DNA of 64,000 bases, taken from positions 1,050,350,432-1,050,414,431 of the forward strand of contig NC_064614.1 of assembly GCF_023898315.1 (NCBI RefSeq), written 5' to 3'. Position 1 is the first letter of the stretch. Every line of letters starts with the position of its first letter. Below are positions 22,081-32,336 of this stretch, one piece after another. Below the pieces are notes generated by a model. That model was not told the DNA's origin and made no database searches. It worked only from the letters and a program-made list of their open reading frames with translations. The position numbers were made by a program, and so were the translations under genes. The stretch comes from Schistocerca nitens. Taxonomy: Eukaryota; Arthropoda; Insecta; Orthoptera; Acrididae.

Positions 22081-22962
22081 ACTGCTTGACAAAAAAGTGA
22101 ACCACCCACAAGACGTCCTCAGATATAGATGCAACGTCATGCAATTACACACTATCGGTGCTAATGTAAATGAGCGTAGTTACAGCTTCCTGTGACATGT
22201 AGAGTGGCCACCAGAGCGTAGTAGTGTTGTGCGTGTTTAGTGTTGTTAACAGGCCTGGTAGGTTGTATATGAGGGCGTGAACAGCGTCAGATGTCAGTGA
22301 TCACGGTGGAGGACTCGGAGATGCCGCGTATTCGTGAGAGACAGCGTCAGCAGCACATGGAAATATGGAAGCGGCCGCGTTCTGGGTCTACATTCGGTCG
22401 ACTGTGACATTCGTCTGTGACAGTAGTCCGGTGTTCGACTCCACGGGAACGTGAGAACAGGCATACTCGACGTCAAGGTTTCGGTGACCACGTCTCACCA
22501 CTCTCACCACCCTGAGGGAGACTCACCGCATTCCGACAAAGCACACTACAATCCCTTCGCATATATGTCTTCCATCCGAGAACAAGTAATGCACTCCCTG
22601 CAACAACCGCAGTATTGGCTGAACAAAAGCAGCTGGGCTAGGGAATTATCCTCCTATGCGTCGGCTGTTCTTAACACCGCAACACAAACTATTGCGTCTG
22701 CAATGGTGCCGGGACCGGACAGCGTGGACTGCTAGTGAATGGCGTCTTAGTGTGCTCATTGTTGAATCACTGTTCTGTGCTAAGCTGAATGACCATTGTC
22801 GGCGAGTATGACGACGTCAAGGTGAGAGGTTCTGTCCTTCCAATGTTTTGGAGAGGCACAGCAGTATTATTCCTCCAATCGTGGTATGGGGAGTCAATAC
22901 GTATAACTTCAGGTCACGGCTGGTAGTGACTCCGAGAGTTCTGATGTTACAAAGAAACGCTA

Positions 22963-24200
22963 CGTGATCAAAAGTATCTGGACAACCCCCAAAACATACG
23001 TTTTTCATATTAGGTGCTTTTTGCTGCCACCTACAGCCAGGTACTTAATATCAGGGACCTCGGTGGTCATTAGACTTCGTGAGAGAGAAGAATTGGGCGC
23101 TCTGCGGAACTCACGTACTTCGAACGTGGTCAGGTGATTGGGTGTCACTTGTGTCATACGTCTGTACTCAAGATTTCCTCACTCCTAAACATCCCTAGGT
23201 CCACTGTTTCCGATGTGGTAGTGAAGTGGAAACGTGAACGGATACGTACAGCACAAAAGTATACGGGCCAACCTCGTCTGTTAACCGACAGAGACCGCCG
23301 ACAATTGAAGAGGGTCGTAATATGTAATAGACGGACATATATCCAGACCATCACAAAGGAATTCCAAACTGAGTCAGAATCCACTGCAAAGTACTATGAC
23401 AGTTAGGCGGGAGGTGAGAAAACTTGGATTTCATGGTCGAGCGACTGCTCATAAGCCACACATCACGCCAGTAAATGCCAAACGACGCCTCGCTTGGTGT
23501 AAGGAGCGTAAACATAGGACGATTGAACAGTGGAAAAAAGTTGTGTGGAGTGACGAATCATGGTACACAATGTGGCGATCCGATGGCAGGGTGTGGGTAT
23601 GGCGAATGCCCGGTGAACGCCATCTGCCAGCGAGTGTAGTGCCAACAGTAAAATTCGGAGGCGGTAGTGTTATGACGTGATCGTGTTTTTCATGGAGGGG
23701 GTTGCAGCCCCTGTTGTTTTGCGTGGCACTACCACAGCACAGGCCTACATTGATGTTTTAAGCACCTTCTTGCTTGCTACTGTTGAAGAGCAATTTGGAG
23801 ATGGTGATTGCTTCTTTCAACAAGATCGATCACCTGTTCATAAGGCAAGGTCTGTGGCGGAGTGGTTACGCGCCAATAACATCCCTGTAATGGTCTGGCC
23901 TGCACAGAGTCCTGACCTGAATCCTATAGAACACCTCTGAGATGTTTTGGAGCGCCGATTTCGTGCCAAGCCTCACAGACCGACATCATTACCTCTCCGC
24001 AGTGCAGCACTCCGTGAAAAATGGGCTGCCATTCCTCAAGAAACCTTCCAGCACCTGATCGAACATATGCCTGCGAGAGTAGAAGCTGTCATCAAGAGTA
24101 AGGGTGGGCCAACACCATACTGGATTCCAGCATTACCGATGGAGGGTGCCACGAACTCTTAAGTAATTTTCGGCCAGGTGCCCGCCTACTTCTGATCACA
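22963..24200 (+). mobile_element. Tc1-like DNA transposon, second family
   Basis: The 1238-bp element has ends CGTGATCAAAAGTATCTGG (left) and, inverted, TGTGATCAGAAGTAGGCGG (right). TA lies directly outside both (22961-22962, 24201-24202). It sits inside an older Tc1 element whose coding remnants are found on both sides. Confidence 0.92.
23092..24162 (+). pseudogene. Tc1-family transposase (DD34E), several lesions
   Basis: The protein would cut and join the transposon ends. The probable start is mutated: ATT at 23092-23094 where the family has ATG, then GRSAELTYFERGQVIG. HTH residues (SLLNIPRSTVSDVV) follow, then VVWSDESWY (first Asp), FFQQDRSPVHKA (second Asp) and DLNPIEHL (Glu). I count 34 residues between the second Asp and the Glu. 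Lesions: a frame change near 23396-23406; an in-frame TGA at 23678-23680 where the VMVWGCFSW motif needs Trp, with a frame change close by; and TGA at 23938-23940 in place of the Trp after PIEHL. The C-terminus SKGGPTPYWIP is intact. It is inactive. Confidence 0.92.
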
Positions 24201-24663
24201 TAATGTAGGTCCACCGACGTCCAGCGCCCTCATTTATTTCTCATTGTGACAATAACATGGTGCTACTTTCTCACCGGACAGTTCTCATTCACATACGGCA
24301 TGTCTCTCTATCAACTCTATGCATGATGTTGGGGTACTCCAGCGATCGGCATCACTTGTGAGACCAGCAAGGATGTCAATTCCGCTCAAGTGCCAACATC
24401 CAGGACATCAGGAACTATAGTCCAATCTACGAACGACTGCGGTTCGCGCATGTCGAGGCACGGCCGAGGACTGCAGTGTTGACAATTCCAGTTGATACAG
24501 TTGCGGTACAGGCATGTGCGTGCTTTCCACTTGAAAGCGGATATCCTGCAAATTATGAGTCTCGATAACTTATGCAGCATTTATCACTTACCGCCACAAT
24601 CAACGATAATATATCGTAATAAATGTAATCTACGAGAGTAAGTGTACCCGTGGTCTAGGGGTG

Positions 24664-24823
24664 CCGGCACGGTAGCTCAGCGTGTTCGGTCAGAGGGTTA
24701 AACTGCCCTCTGTAATAAAAAAACTGAGTTAGTATATCAACGACGAACTTCAGTAAGTGTCATAGGACGTCCGCCCCGAACAAATAGAACGATCAATATC
24801 GAACAAAATGAGATTAAAAAAAA
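24664..24823 (+). repeat. tRNA-derived SINE, second type
   Basis: It begins CCGGCACGGTAGCTCAGCG (A box-like) and ends GAGATTAAAAAAAA. It is flanked by GGGTG (24659-24663 and 24824-24828). It interrupts the tRNA-like head of LINE C, so it is younger than the LINE. Confidence 0.82.
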
Positions 24824-25155
24824 GGGTGGCGTCTTTAATTCATTTTCAAAAAAGTTTTCGGTCCCGGGTTCGATCCCCGCCACTGCCTAAATTTTGATAA
24901 ATAATCAGCATTGGCGGCCGAAGACTTCCGGCATAAGAAGTCAGCTTCATTCTGCCAACGGCCTTGTCAAAGAGGGTGAAGGAGCGGATAGAGGTTCAGG
25001 GCACTCTCTTGTCCTAGGGGTGGGAAATTGCCCCTAAAGGCGGAAGAATCAGCAATGATCAACGACATGAGGATCCAGAAGGCAATGGAAACCACTGCAT
25101 TAAAGACACGTAACGTGTATCCACAGGACATGTGGCCTGTAATTGAAGAAGTGTC

Positions 25156-28122
25156 ATGGTGATTTCTCCATTGGCAAAAGATTCCGGAATAGTCCCCCAT
25201 TCGGATCTCCGGGAGGGGACTGCCAAGGGGGAGGTTACCAAGAGAAAAAGATTGAACAATCAACGAAAGGATAACGTTCTACGAGTCGGGGCGTGGAATG
25301 TCAGAAGCTTGAACGTGGTAGGGAAACTAGAAAATCTGAAGAGGGAAATGCAAAGGCTCAATCTAGATATAGTAGGGGTCAGTGAAGTGAAGTGGAAGGA
25401 AGACAAGGATTTCTAGTCAGATGAGTATCGGGTAATATCAACAGCAGCAGAAAATGGTATAACAGGTGTAGGATTTGTTATGAATAGGAAGGTAGGGCAG
25501 AGGGTGTGTTACTGTGAACAGTTCAGTGACCGGGTTGTTCTAATCAGAATCGACAGCAGACCAACACCGACAACGATAGTTCAGGTATACATGCCGACGT
25601 CGCAAGCTGAAGATGAACAGATAGAGAAAGTATATGAGGATATTAAAAGGGTAATGCAGTATGTAAAGGGGGACGAAAATCTAATAGTCATGGGCGACTG
25701 GAATGCAGTTGTAGGGGAAGGAGTAAAAGAAAAGGTTAGAGGAGAATATGGGCTTGGGACGAGGAATGAAAGAGGAGAAAGAGTAATTGAGTTCTGTAAC
25801 AAGTTTCAGCTAGTAATAGCGAATACCCTGTTCAAGAATCACAAGAGGAGGAGGTATACTTGGAAAAGGCCGGGAGATATGGGAAGATTTCAATTAGATT
25901 ACATCATGGTCAGACAGAGATTCCGAAATCAGATACTGGATTGTAAGGCGTACCCAGGAGCAGATATAGATTCAGATCACAATATAGTAGTGATGAAGAG
26001 TAGGCTGAAGTTCAAGACATTAGTCAGGAAGAATCAATACGCAAAGAAGTGGGATACGGAAGTACTAAGGAATGACGAGATACGTTTGAAGTTCTCTAAC
26101 GCTATAGATACAGCAATAAGGAATAGCGCAGTAGGCAGTACAGTTGAAGAGGAATGGACAAATCTAAAAAGGGCCATCACAGAAGTTAGGAATGAAAAAA
26201 TAGGTACAAAGAAGGTAGCTGCGGAGAAACCATGGGTAACAGAAGAAATACTTCAGTTGATTGATGAAAGGAGGAAGTACAAACATGTTCCGGGAAAATC
26301 AGGAATACAGAAATACAAGTCGCTGAGGAATGAAATAAATAGGAAGTGCAGGGAAGCTAAGACGAAATGGTTGCAGGAAAAATGTGAAGACATCGAAAAA
26401 GATATGATTGTCGGAAGGACAGCCTCAGCATACAGGAAAGTCAAAGCAACCTTTGGTGACATTAAAAGCAACGGTGGTAACATTAAGAGTGCAACGGGAA
26501 TTCCACTGTTAAATGCAGAGGAGAGAGCAGATAGGTGGGAAGAATACATTGAAAGCCTCTATGAGGGTGAAGATTTGTCTGATGTGATAGAAGAAAAAAC
26601 AGGAGTCGATTTAGAAGAGATAGGGAATCCAGTATTAGAATCGGAATTTAAAAGAGCTTTGGAGGACTTACGGTCAAATAAGGCAGAAGGGATAGATAAC
26701 ATTCCATCAGAATTTCTAAAATCATTGAGGGAAGTGGCAACAAAACGACTATTCACGTTGATGCGTAGAATATATGAGTCTGGCGACATACCATCTGACT
26801 TTCGGAAAAGCATCATCCACACAATTCCGAAGACGGCAAGAGCTGACAAGTGCGAGAATTATCGCACAATCAGCTTAACAGCTCATGCATCGTAGCTGCT
26901 TACAAGAATAATATACAGAAGAATGGAAAAGAAAATAGAGAATGCGCTAGGTGACGATCAGTTTGGCTTTAGGAAAAGTAAAGGGACGAGAGAGGCAATT
27001 CTGACGTTACAGCTAATAATGGAAGCAAGGCTAAAGAAAAATCAAGACACTTTCATAGGATTTGTCGACCTGGAAAAAGCGTTCGACAATATAAAATGGA
27101 GCAAGCTGTTCGAGATTCTGAAAAATGTGGGGGTAAGTTATAGGGAGAGACGGGTCATATACAATATGTACAACAACCAAGAGGGAATAATAAGAGTGGA
27201 CGATCAAGAACGAAGTGCTTGTATTAAGAAGGGTGTAAGACAAGGCTGTAGCCTTTCGCCCCTACTCTTCAATCTGTACATCGAGGAAGCAATGATGGAA
27301 ATAAAAGAAGGTTCAGGAGTGGAATTAAAATACAAGGTGAAAGGATATCAATGATACGATTCGCTGATGACATTGCTATCCTGAGTGAAAGTGAAGAAGA
27401 ATTAAATGATCTGCTGAACGGAATGAACAGTCTAATGAGTACACAGTATGGTTTGAGAGTAAATCGGAGAAAGACGAAGGTAATGAGAAATAGTAGAAAT
27501 GAGAACAGCGAGAAACTTAACATCACGATTGATGGTCACGAAGTCAATGAAGTTAAGGAATTCTGCTACCTAGGCAGTAAAATAACCAATGACGGATGGA
27601 GCAAGGAGGACATCAAAAGCAGACTCGCTATGGCAAAAAAGGCATTTCTGGCCAAGAGAAGTCTACTAATATCAAATACCGGCCTTAATTTGAGGAAGAA
27701 ATGTCTGAGGATGTACGTCTGGAGTACAGCATTGTATGGTAGTGAAACATGGACTGTGGGAAAACCGGAACAGAAGAGAATCGAAGCATTTGAGATGTGG
27801 TGCTATAGACGAATGTTGAAAATTAGGTGGACTGATAAGGTAAGGAATGAGGAGTTCTACGCAGAATCGGAGAGGAAGGAATATGTGGAAAACACTGATA
27901 AGGAGAAGGGACAGGATGATAGGACATTTGCTAAGACATGAGGGAATGACTTCCATGGTACTAGAGGGAGCTGTAGAGGGCAAAAACTGTAGAGGAAGAC
28001 AGAGATTGGAATACGTCAAGCAAATAATTGAGGACGTAGGCTGCAAGTGCTACTCTGAGATGAAGAGGTTAGCACAGGAAAAGAATTTGTGGTGGGCAGT
28101 ATCAAACCAGTCAGTAGACTGA
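25156..28122 (+). pseudogene. RTE-like endonuclease/reverse transcriptase, LINE C
   Basis: Predicted start ATG at 25156, ~985 codons. The endonuclease domain runs to about 25990 (LRVGAWNVRSLN, VMGDWNAVVG, LDYIMVRQRFR, DSDHNIVVMKS). A linker with EEEWTNLKRA and KPWVTEEIL follows. RT lies at about 26650-27450 (NKAEGIDNIPSEFL, DQFGFRKSKGTREAIL, FVDLEKAFDNI, RQGCSLSPLLFNLYI, FADDIAILSE). The C-terminal part has YLGSKIT, LYGSETWTVGK and KRIEAFEMWCYRRM. Lesions are few: TAG for Trp at 25414-25416 (DKDF-W-SDEY), TAG for Lys at 26893-26895, and single-base deletions near 27310 and near 27852. All key RT residues are present, so this was an active element in the fairly recent past. Confidence 0.93.
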
Positions 28123-28313
28123 TGACAAAAAAAAAAAAAAACGAGAGTAATCCCAAAAGTAAGGTCTCCTATTTTTTATAAGTACATAGACCTGTTTATT
28201 TCTACAATGGTTTACATCAGTTTACAGCTTGGACATTTAGCTATTTTTCGACATAATCACCATTCCTGTCGATATATTTTTGCTGATGCTGTGGCAGTTT
28301 TTGTATGCCCATG

Positions 28314-29117
28314 TGTTGTGTACATAGTTCCGCATAGTCAGCGTGTACAGAACTTTCCCACTAGAGCGCGCCCCGCTAAGCACAACAGCGCAGGCGCAGC
28401 GCTCGCCTGTCTCCGCACTACGAGATGGCGCTGCCATAGAGACGGACCAAATTCTTCTTCCGCCGATCCGCGTCTTAATATATAACGCAGCCAGTGAGAT
28501 TGCTGCTAATGTAGAACCTTTTCTCCTCACGGACCACACTCGCGCAGTGATACATGAATGCGCGAGGTATTATAACGAGTGTACACACCTCCGATTAGTG
28601 AGTCTGCATTTGTCTGCACCAGTCTGTACCAGTCTGCATTAGTCTGTACCAGTCTGTACGAGTTATACATTTGTCTGTACCAGTCTATAGTCAAGTTTCA
28701 GTCTGCGCCTAATAAGATTACCATATTCCTGTACACAGCCATGAAGATAAATGTATAGACACTTTTGTCAAGTATCAGAAATATACAATGAGAATAAGAT
28801 TAACGTACCAATACCGAAGGAACTTCAGATTGTCAATTGTAAATAGCATCCTGAACCAAGCTAAGTAATTTTTATGCTTGTTATTATTTTAATAAATGTG
28901 TGTGAAAATTAATCAAGTTCTGTTTAAAGTTGGTCACCGTCAATCTGCTACACTAAGCGTGCAAGTGGCATTTCTATCGTCTGACCTAACTGCAGAAGAT
29001 AAACACGCCACGATAAGACCACGAGACATATTGCCGACACTCACCTACTTCGTGAGAGCTACAAGTCAAACAATCTGATGGTGTGTGTACTGCAGGTCTT
29101 AAAGTATGCACACCACA
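28314..29117 (+). repeat. Solo LTR, 804 bp
   Basis: It starts TGTTGTGTACATAG and ends GCACACCACA (TG...CA), with the 5-bp duplication CCATG on both sides (28309-28313, 29118-29122). A 10-bp tandem motif AGTCTGTACC/AGTCTGCATT is repeated about eight times at 28600-28690. AATAAATGTGTGTG (about 28890) is a plausible polyadenylation region, giving plus orientation. No internal retroelement sequence remains, which is the product of recombination between two LTRs. It lies in the mariner. Confidence 0.92.
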
Positions 29118-29122
29118 CCATG

Positions 29123-29459
29123 TCATACCAGCCTGCCGCCATGCTGTTCAGAAAGTTATGAACCTTTCCTTTCACCTCGACGTCGGAGCTGAATCGCTTT
29201 CCGGCCAAACACTATTTTAACCTAGGGAACAGGTGATAGTCACTGGGTGCCAAGTCAGGACTATAGGGTGGATAGGTGATTATTTTCCACTGAAACTGTT
29301 GCAGGAGAGCAACGGTTTGCCGAACGATGTGTGGGCGAGCGTTGCCATGGAGAATGTGTACGCCCTTGCCCAACATTCCTTTTCTCCGGTTCTGAATTGC
29401 CTGTTTGAGTTTTTTCAGAGTCTCACAGTACCTTTCAGCGTTAATTGTGGTCCCAGAGA
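29123..29459 (-). pseudogene. Mariner transposase C-terminal fragment
   Basis: The minus strand encodes KGVHILHGNARPH, then WKIITYPPYSPDLAPSDYHL and FPRLK, followed by a stop and GKRFSSDVEVKGKVHNFL. The spacing between the second catalytic position and the SDYHL Asp is 34 residues, so this is a mariner proper. The second catalytic Asp (expected HDNARPH) is Gly: GGC read from 29344-29346. The first Asp and the whole DNA-binding region are absent. The C-terminal residues DEEVKEEVHN reappear in inverted form at 29459-29490. Confidence 0.88.
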
Positions 29460-29702
29460 TTCAGCTTCGACGACGAGGTGAAAGAAGAGGTTCATAACTG
29501 TCTGAACATCATAGCGGTGAGCTGGTATGACATGGGCATACAAAAACTGCCCAGCGTCTACAAAAATGCATCGACAGAAATCGTGATTATGTCGAAAACA
29601 GCTAAATGTTCAAGCTGTAATCTGATGTAAACCATTGTAGAGATAAACAGGTCTACGTACTTATAAAAAATAGGTGACCGTACTTTTGGGATTACCCTCG
29701 TA

Positions 29703-30118
29703 AATTCACTAAACAACTCCCTACAATCACGTTTAATACTCGCATTAGCTACGGCATTCAGAGCAGAGCGCCCAAAACATACTGAACGGTCATGGGTTTT
29801 CTGTACATACGTGACGTTGGTGCGCAGAACAAGTCCAAACTCGACGGCCATCGTTCGTAACTCCATCTACAGTTACAAACTACTACAGCTATACTTACAA
29901 CTGTGGGCCAAAATGCCTCAGCTATATTGACAATTTTTTTGTAACTTTGACTTGAATTTGTATTTACTGAAATAACATAATTTTTTTAGTCTTAAACATT
30001 GATGGAAACTTAAAACGTTAATGTTATACAGCAGATTTCCTAAAGCTGTATGGAGCTGAAAACTGTGTAATAAAAATAATTGTTAAATATGGGAGAGTTA
30101 CAAATCAGAAAAGCAATA
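29703..30118. other. Unassigned AT-rich stretch
   Basis: The minus-strand frame 29558-29866 has no domain and partly reads through the mariner end. No other feature was noticed between the mariner and the next element. Confidence 0.5.
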
Positions 30119-30910
30119 TACAGGATGAGTAACTAACTATAGCCACCAAGAATAAAACGTAAAGTATGATAGGAGCTGAAAAGTTGGATAAAAGTTGCAT
30201 GGGACATCGGGGCTATAATATGACGTTGTTTTTTGTTGCTAGGTATGAAGGTTAACTTTGTTTTTTTAACTGGGTTGCATTAGTTTGGTACTTATTTTCT
30301 GATAGCGGCTATTTAGACGAATCTAATGATGTGTAACAGTAAGGTCCTTGAACGTCAACGAAGGTAAAAAAGGTACCATGAACGTCCATTCACAGAAGGT
30401 GTTCAAAGTGATGATCAATAGTACCAATGCAGTGTTGCAATCTTCTTATCATGGATTGAGTGATATTCCTTATCACTTTGGCACTTATCCAAGCACATGC
30501 TCTGACAATTCTCTCTCGCATACCTTCAGGTGTAGTTGGAGCGTTTTTATAGACAATGTCTTTTACGAATCCCAATAAGAAAGAATCCAGAGGCGTCAAG
30601 TCTGGCGAAGGAGCCGGCCACGACACATCTCCTCCGCGTCCAACCCAACGGTTTGGAAATTGTCTCTGCAACTCATTTCTAGCCATCAGCGAAAAATGTG
30701 CTGGACACCCATCGTGTTGGTACCACAGTCTGTTCCTTGTACCTATAAGTATTTCTTCCAGTTACAGACCTAATGTTTCTTACAGTTATGTGGTGTACTT
30801 CCTACCATTAAGGTTTCCTTCGCCGAAGCAGCGGCCTATAATACTGTCCTTCAGAATCCCACACCATACATTCACCTACCACGATTTTTGAACTTGCTGC
30901 AGCCAACATA

Positions 30911-32336
30911 CACTCCTGGAAATGGAAAAAAGAACACATTGACACCGGTGTGTCAGACCCACCATACTTGCTCCGGACACTGCGAGAGGGCTGTACAAGC
31001 AATGATCACACGCACGGCACAGCGGACACACCAGGAACCGCGGTGTTGGCCGTCGAATGGCGCTAGCTGCGCAGCATTTGTGCACCGCCGCCGTCAGTGT
31101 CAGCCAGTTTGCCGTGGCATACGGAGCTCCATCGCAGTCTTTAACACTGGTAGCTTGCCGCGACAGCGTGGACGTGAACCGTATGTGCAGTTGACGGACT
31201 TTGAGCGAGGGCGTATAGTGGGCATGCGGGAGGCCGGGTGGACGTACCGCCGAATTGCTCAACACGTGGGGCGTGAGGTCTCCACAGTACATCGATGTTG
31301 TCGCCAGTGGTCGGCGGAAGGTGCACGTGCCCGTCGACCTGGGACCGGACCGCAGCGACGCACGGATGCACGCCAAGACCGTAGGATCCTACGCAGTGCC
31401 GTAGGGGACCGCACCGCCACTTCCCAGCAAATTAGGGACACTGTTGCTCCTGGGGTATCGGCGAGGAGCATTCGCAACCGTCTCCATGAAGCTGGGCTAC
31501 GGTCCCGCACACCGTTAGGCCGTCTTCCGCTCACGCCCCAACATCGTGCAGCCCGCCTCCAGTGGTGTCGCGACAGGCGTGAATGGAGGGAAGAATGGAG
31601 ACGTGTCGTCTTCAGCGATGAGAGTCGCTTCTGCCTTGGTGCCAATGATGGTCGTATGCGTGTTTGGCGCCGTGCAGGTGAGCGCCACAATCAGGACTGC
31701 ATACGACCGAGGCACACAGGGCCAACACCCGGCATCATGGTGTGGGGAGCGATCTCCTACACTGGCCGTACACCACTGGTGATCGTCGAGGGGACACTGA
31801 ATAGTGCACGGTACATCCAAACCGTCATCGAACCCATCGTTCTACCATTCCTAGACCGGCAAGGGAACTTGCTGTTCCAACAGGACAATGCATGTCCGCA
31901 TGTATCCCGTGCCACCCAACGTGCTCTAGAAGGTGTAAGTCAACTACCCTGGCCAGCAAGATCTCCGGATCTGTCCCCCATTGAGCATGTTTGGGACTGG
32001 ACGAAGCGTCGTCTCACGCGGTCTGCACGTCCAGCACGAACGCTGGTCCAACTGAGGCGCCAGGTGGAAATGGCATGGCAAGCCGTTCGTTCCACAGGAC
32101 TACATCCAGCATCTCTACGATCGTCTCTATGGGAGAATAGCAGCCTGCATTGCTGCGAAAGGTGGATATAAACTGTACTAGTGCCGACATTGTGCATGCT
32201 CTGTTGCCTGTGTCTATGTGCCTGTGGTTCTGTCAGTGTGATCATGTGATGTATCTGACCCCAGGAATGTGTCAATAAAGTTTCCCCTTCCTGGGACAAT
32301 GAATTCACGGTGTTCTTATTTCAATTTCCAGGAGTG
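30911..32336 (+). mobile_element. Tc1-like DNA transposon, copy 2
   Basis: Ends CACTCCTGGAAATGGAAAA and, inverted, CACTCCTGGAAATTGAAAT, with TA at 30909-30910 and 32337-32338. It is 1426 bp long and closely similar to copy 1 at 4482-5903 over the full length. It lies within the DD41D element and is therefore younger. Confidence 0.95.
31159..32171 (+). pseudogene. Tc1-family transposase, lost start and 4-bp insertion
   Basis: Same protein as copy 1 with the catalytic blocks VFSDESRF, FQQDNACPH and SPDLSPIEHVWDW; 32 residues separate the second Asp and the Glu, as in copy 1. Two lesions: the start codon position holds TTG (31156-31158, reading S-L-P-R-Q), and GTTC is duplicated at 32085-32092, shifting the frame so that the C-terminal ~35 residues are replaced before a stop at 32171. 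Unlike copy 1, the residues before the Glu motif are intact. The frame remains open upstream to 30888 but those residues precede or overlap the terminal repeat. Confidence 0.92.

Larger units (their letters stand above)
22081..24600 (+). mobile_element. Old Tc1-like element split by a younger one
   Basis: The left end ACTGCTTGACAAAAAAGTGA at 22081 is a Tc1/mariner-type terminus. A heavily mutated transposase gene follows: MPRIRERQRQQHM near 22320, and near 22830-22940 residues cognate to the block before the second Asp (ERHSSIIPPIVVWGVNTYNF, then SRLVV). The younger element occupies 22963-24200. Past it the old gene resumes with SHSHTACLSINSMHDVGVL (around 24280-24335), cognate to NARPHTA and what follows it. 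No matching right terminus was found, so the end is approximate. Many stops mark this as much older than its guest. Confidence 0.7.
24645..28141 (+). mobile_element. RTE-like LINE copy C with tRNA-like head
   Basis: The longest LINE here. It appears to begin with a tRNA-like segment (A-box-like GTGGTCTAGGGG at 24650-24661; B box GGTTCGATCC at about 24868), which a SINE later split at 24664-24823. The common leader follows (GGCGGCCGAAGACTTCCGGC, then CCCCCATTCGGATCTCCGGG), then the coding region, and a tail GTAGACTGATGACA(n) ending in 15 A at 28141. LINE copy D has the same leader and also begins inside the end of the tRNA-like segment (GCCACTGC). The A-tail directly abuts the mariner at 28142. 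Confidence 0.88.
28142..29700 (-). mobile_element. Mariner (DD34D) derivative with long inverted arms
   Basis: Ends CGAGAGTAATCCCAAAAGTA (left) and, inverted, CGAGGGTAATCCCAAAAGTA (right). After removing the solo LTR inserted at 28314-29117, the inverted similarity extends about 240 bp at each side and includes the transposase C-terminal coding region. The element lacks its N-terminal coding half. TA follows the right end (29701-29702). On the left the LINE C poly(A) tail directly touches the terminus, so the left TA is gone or replaced. Confidence 0.88.
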
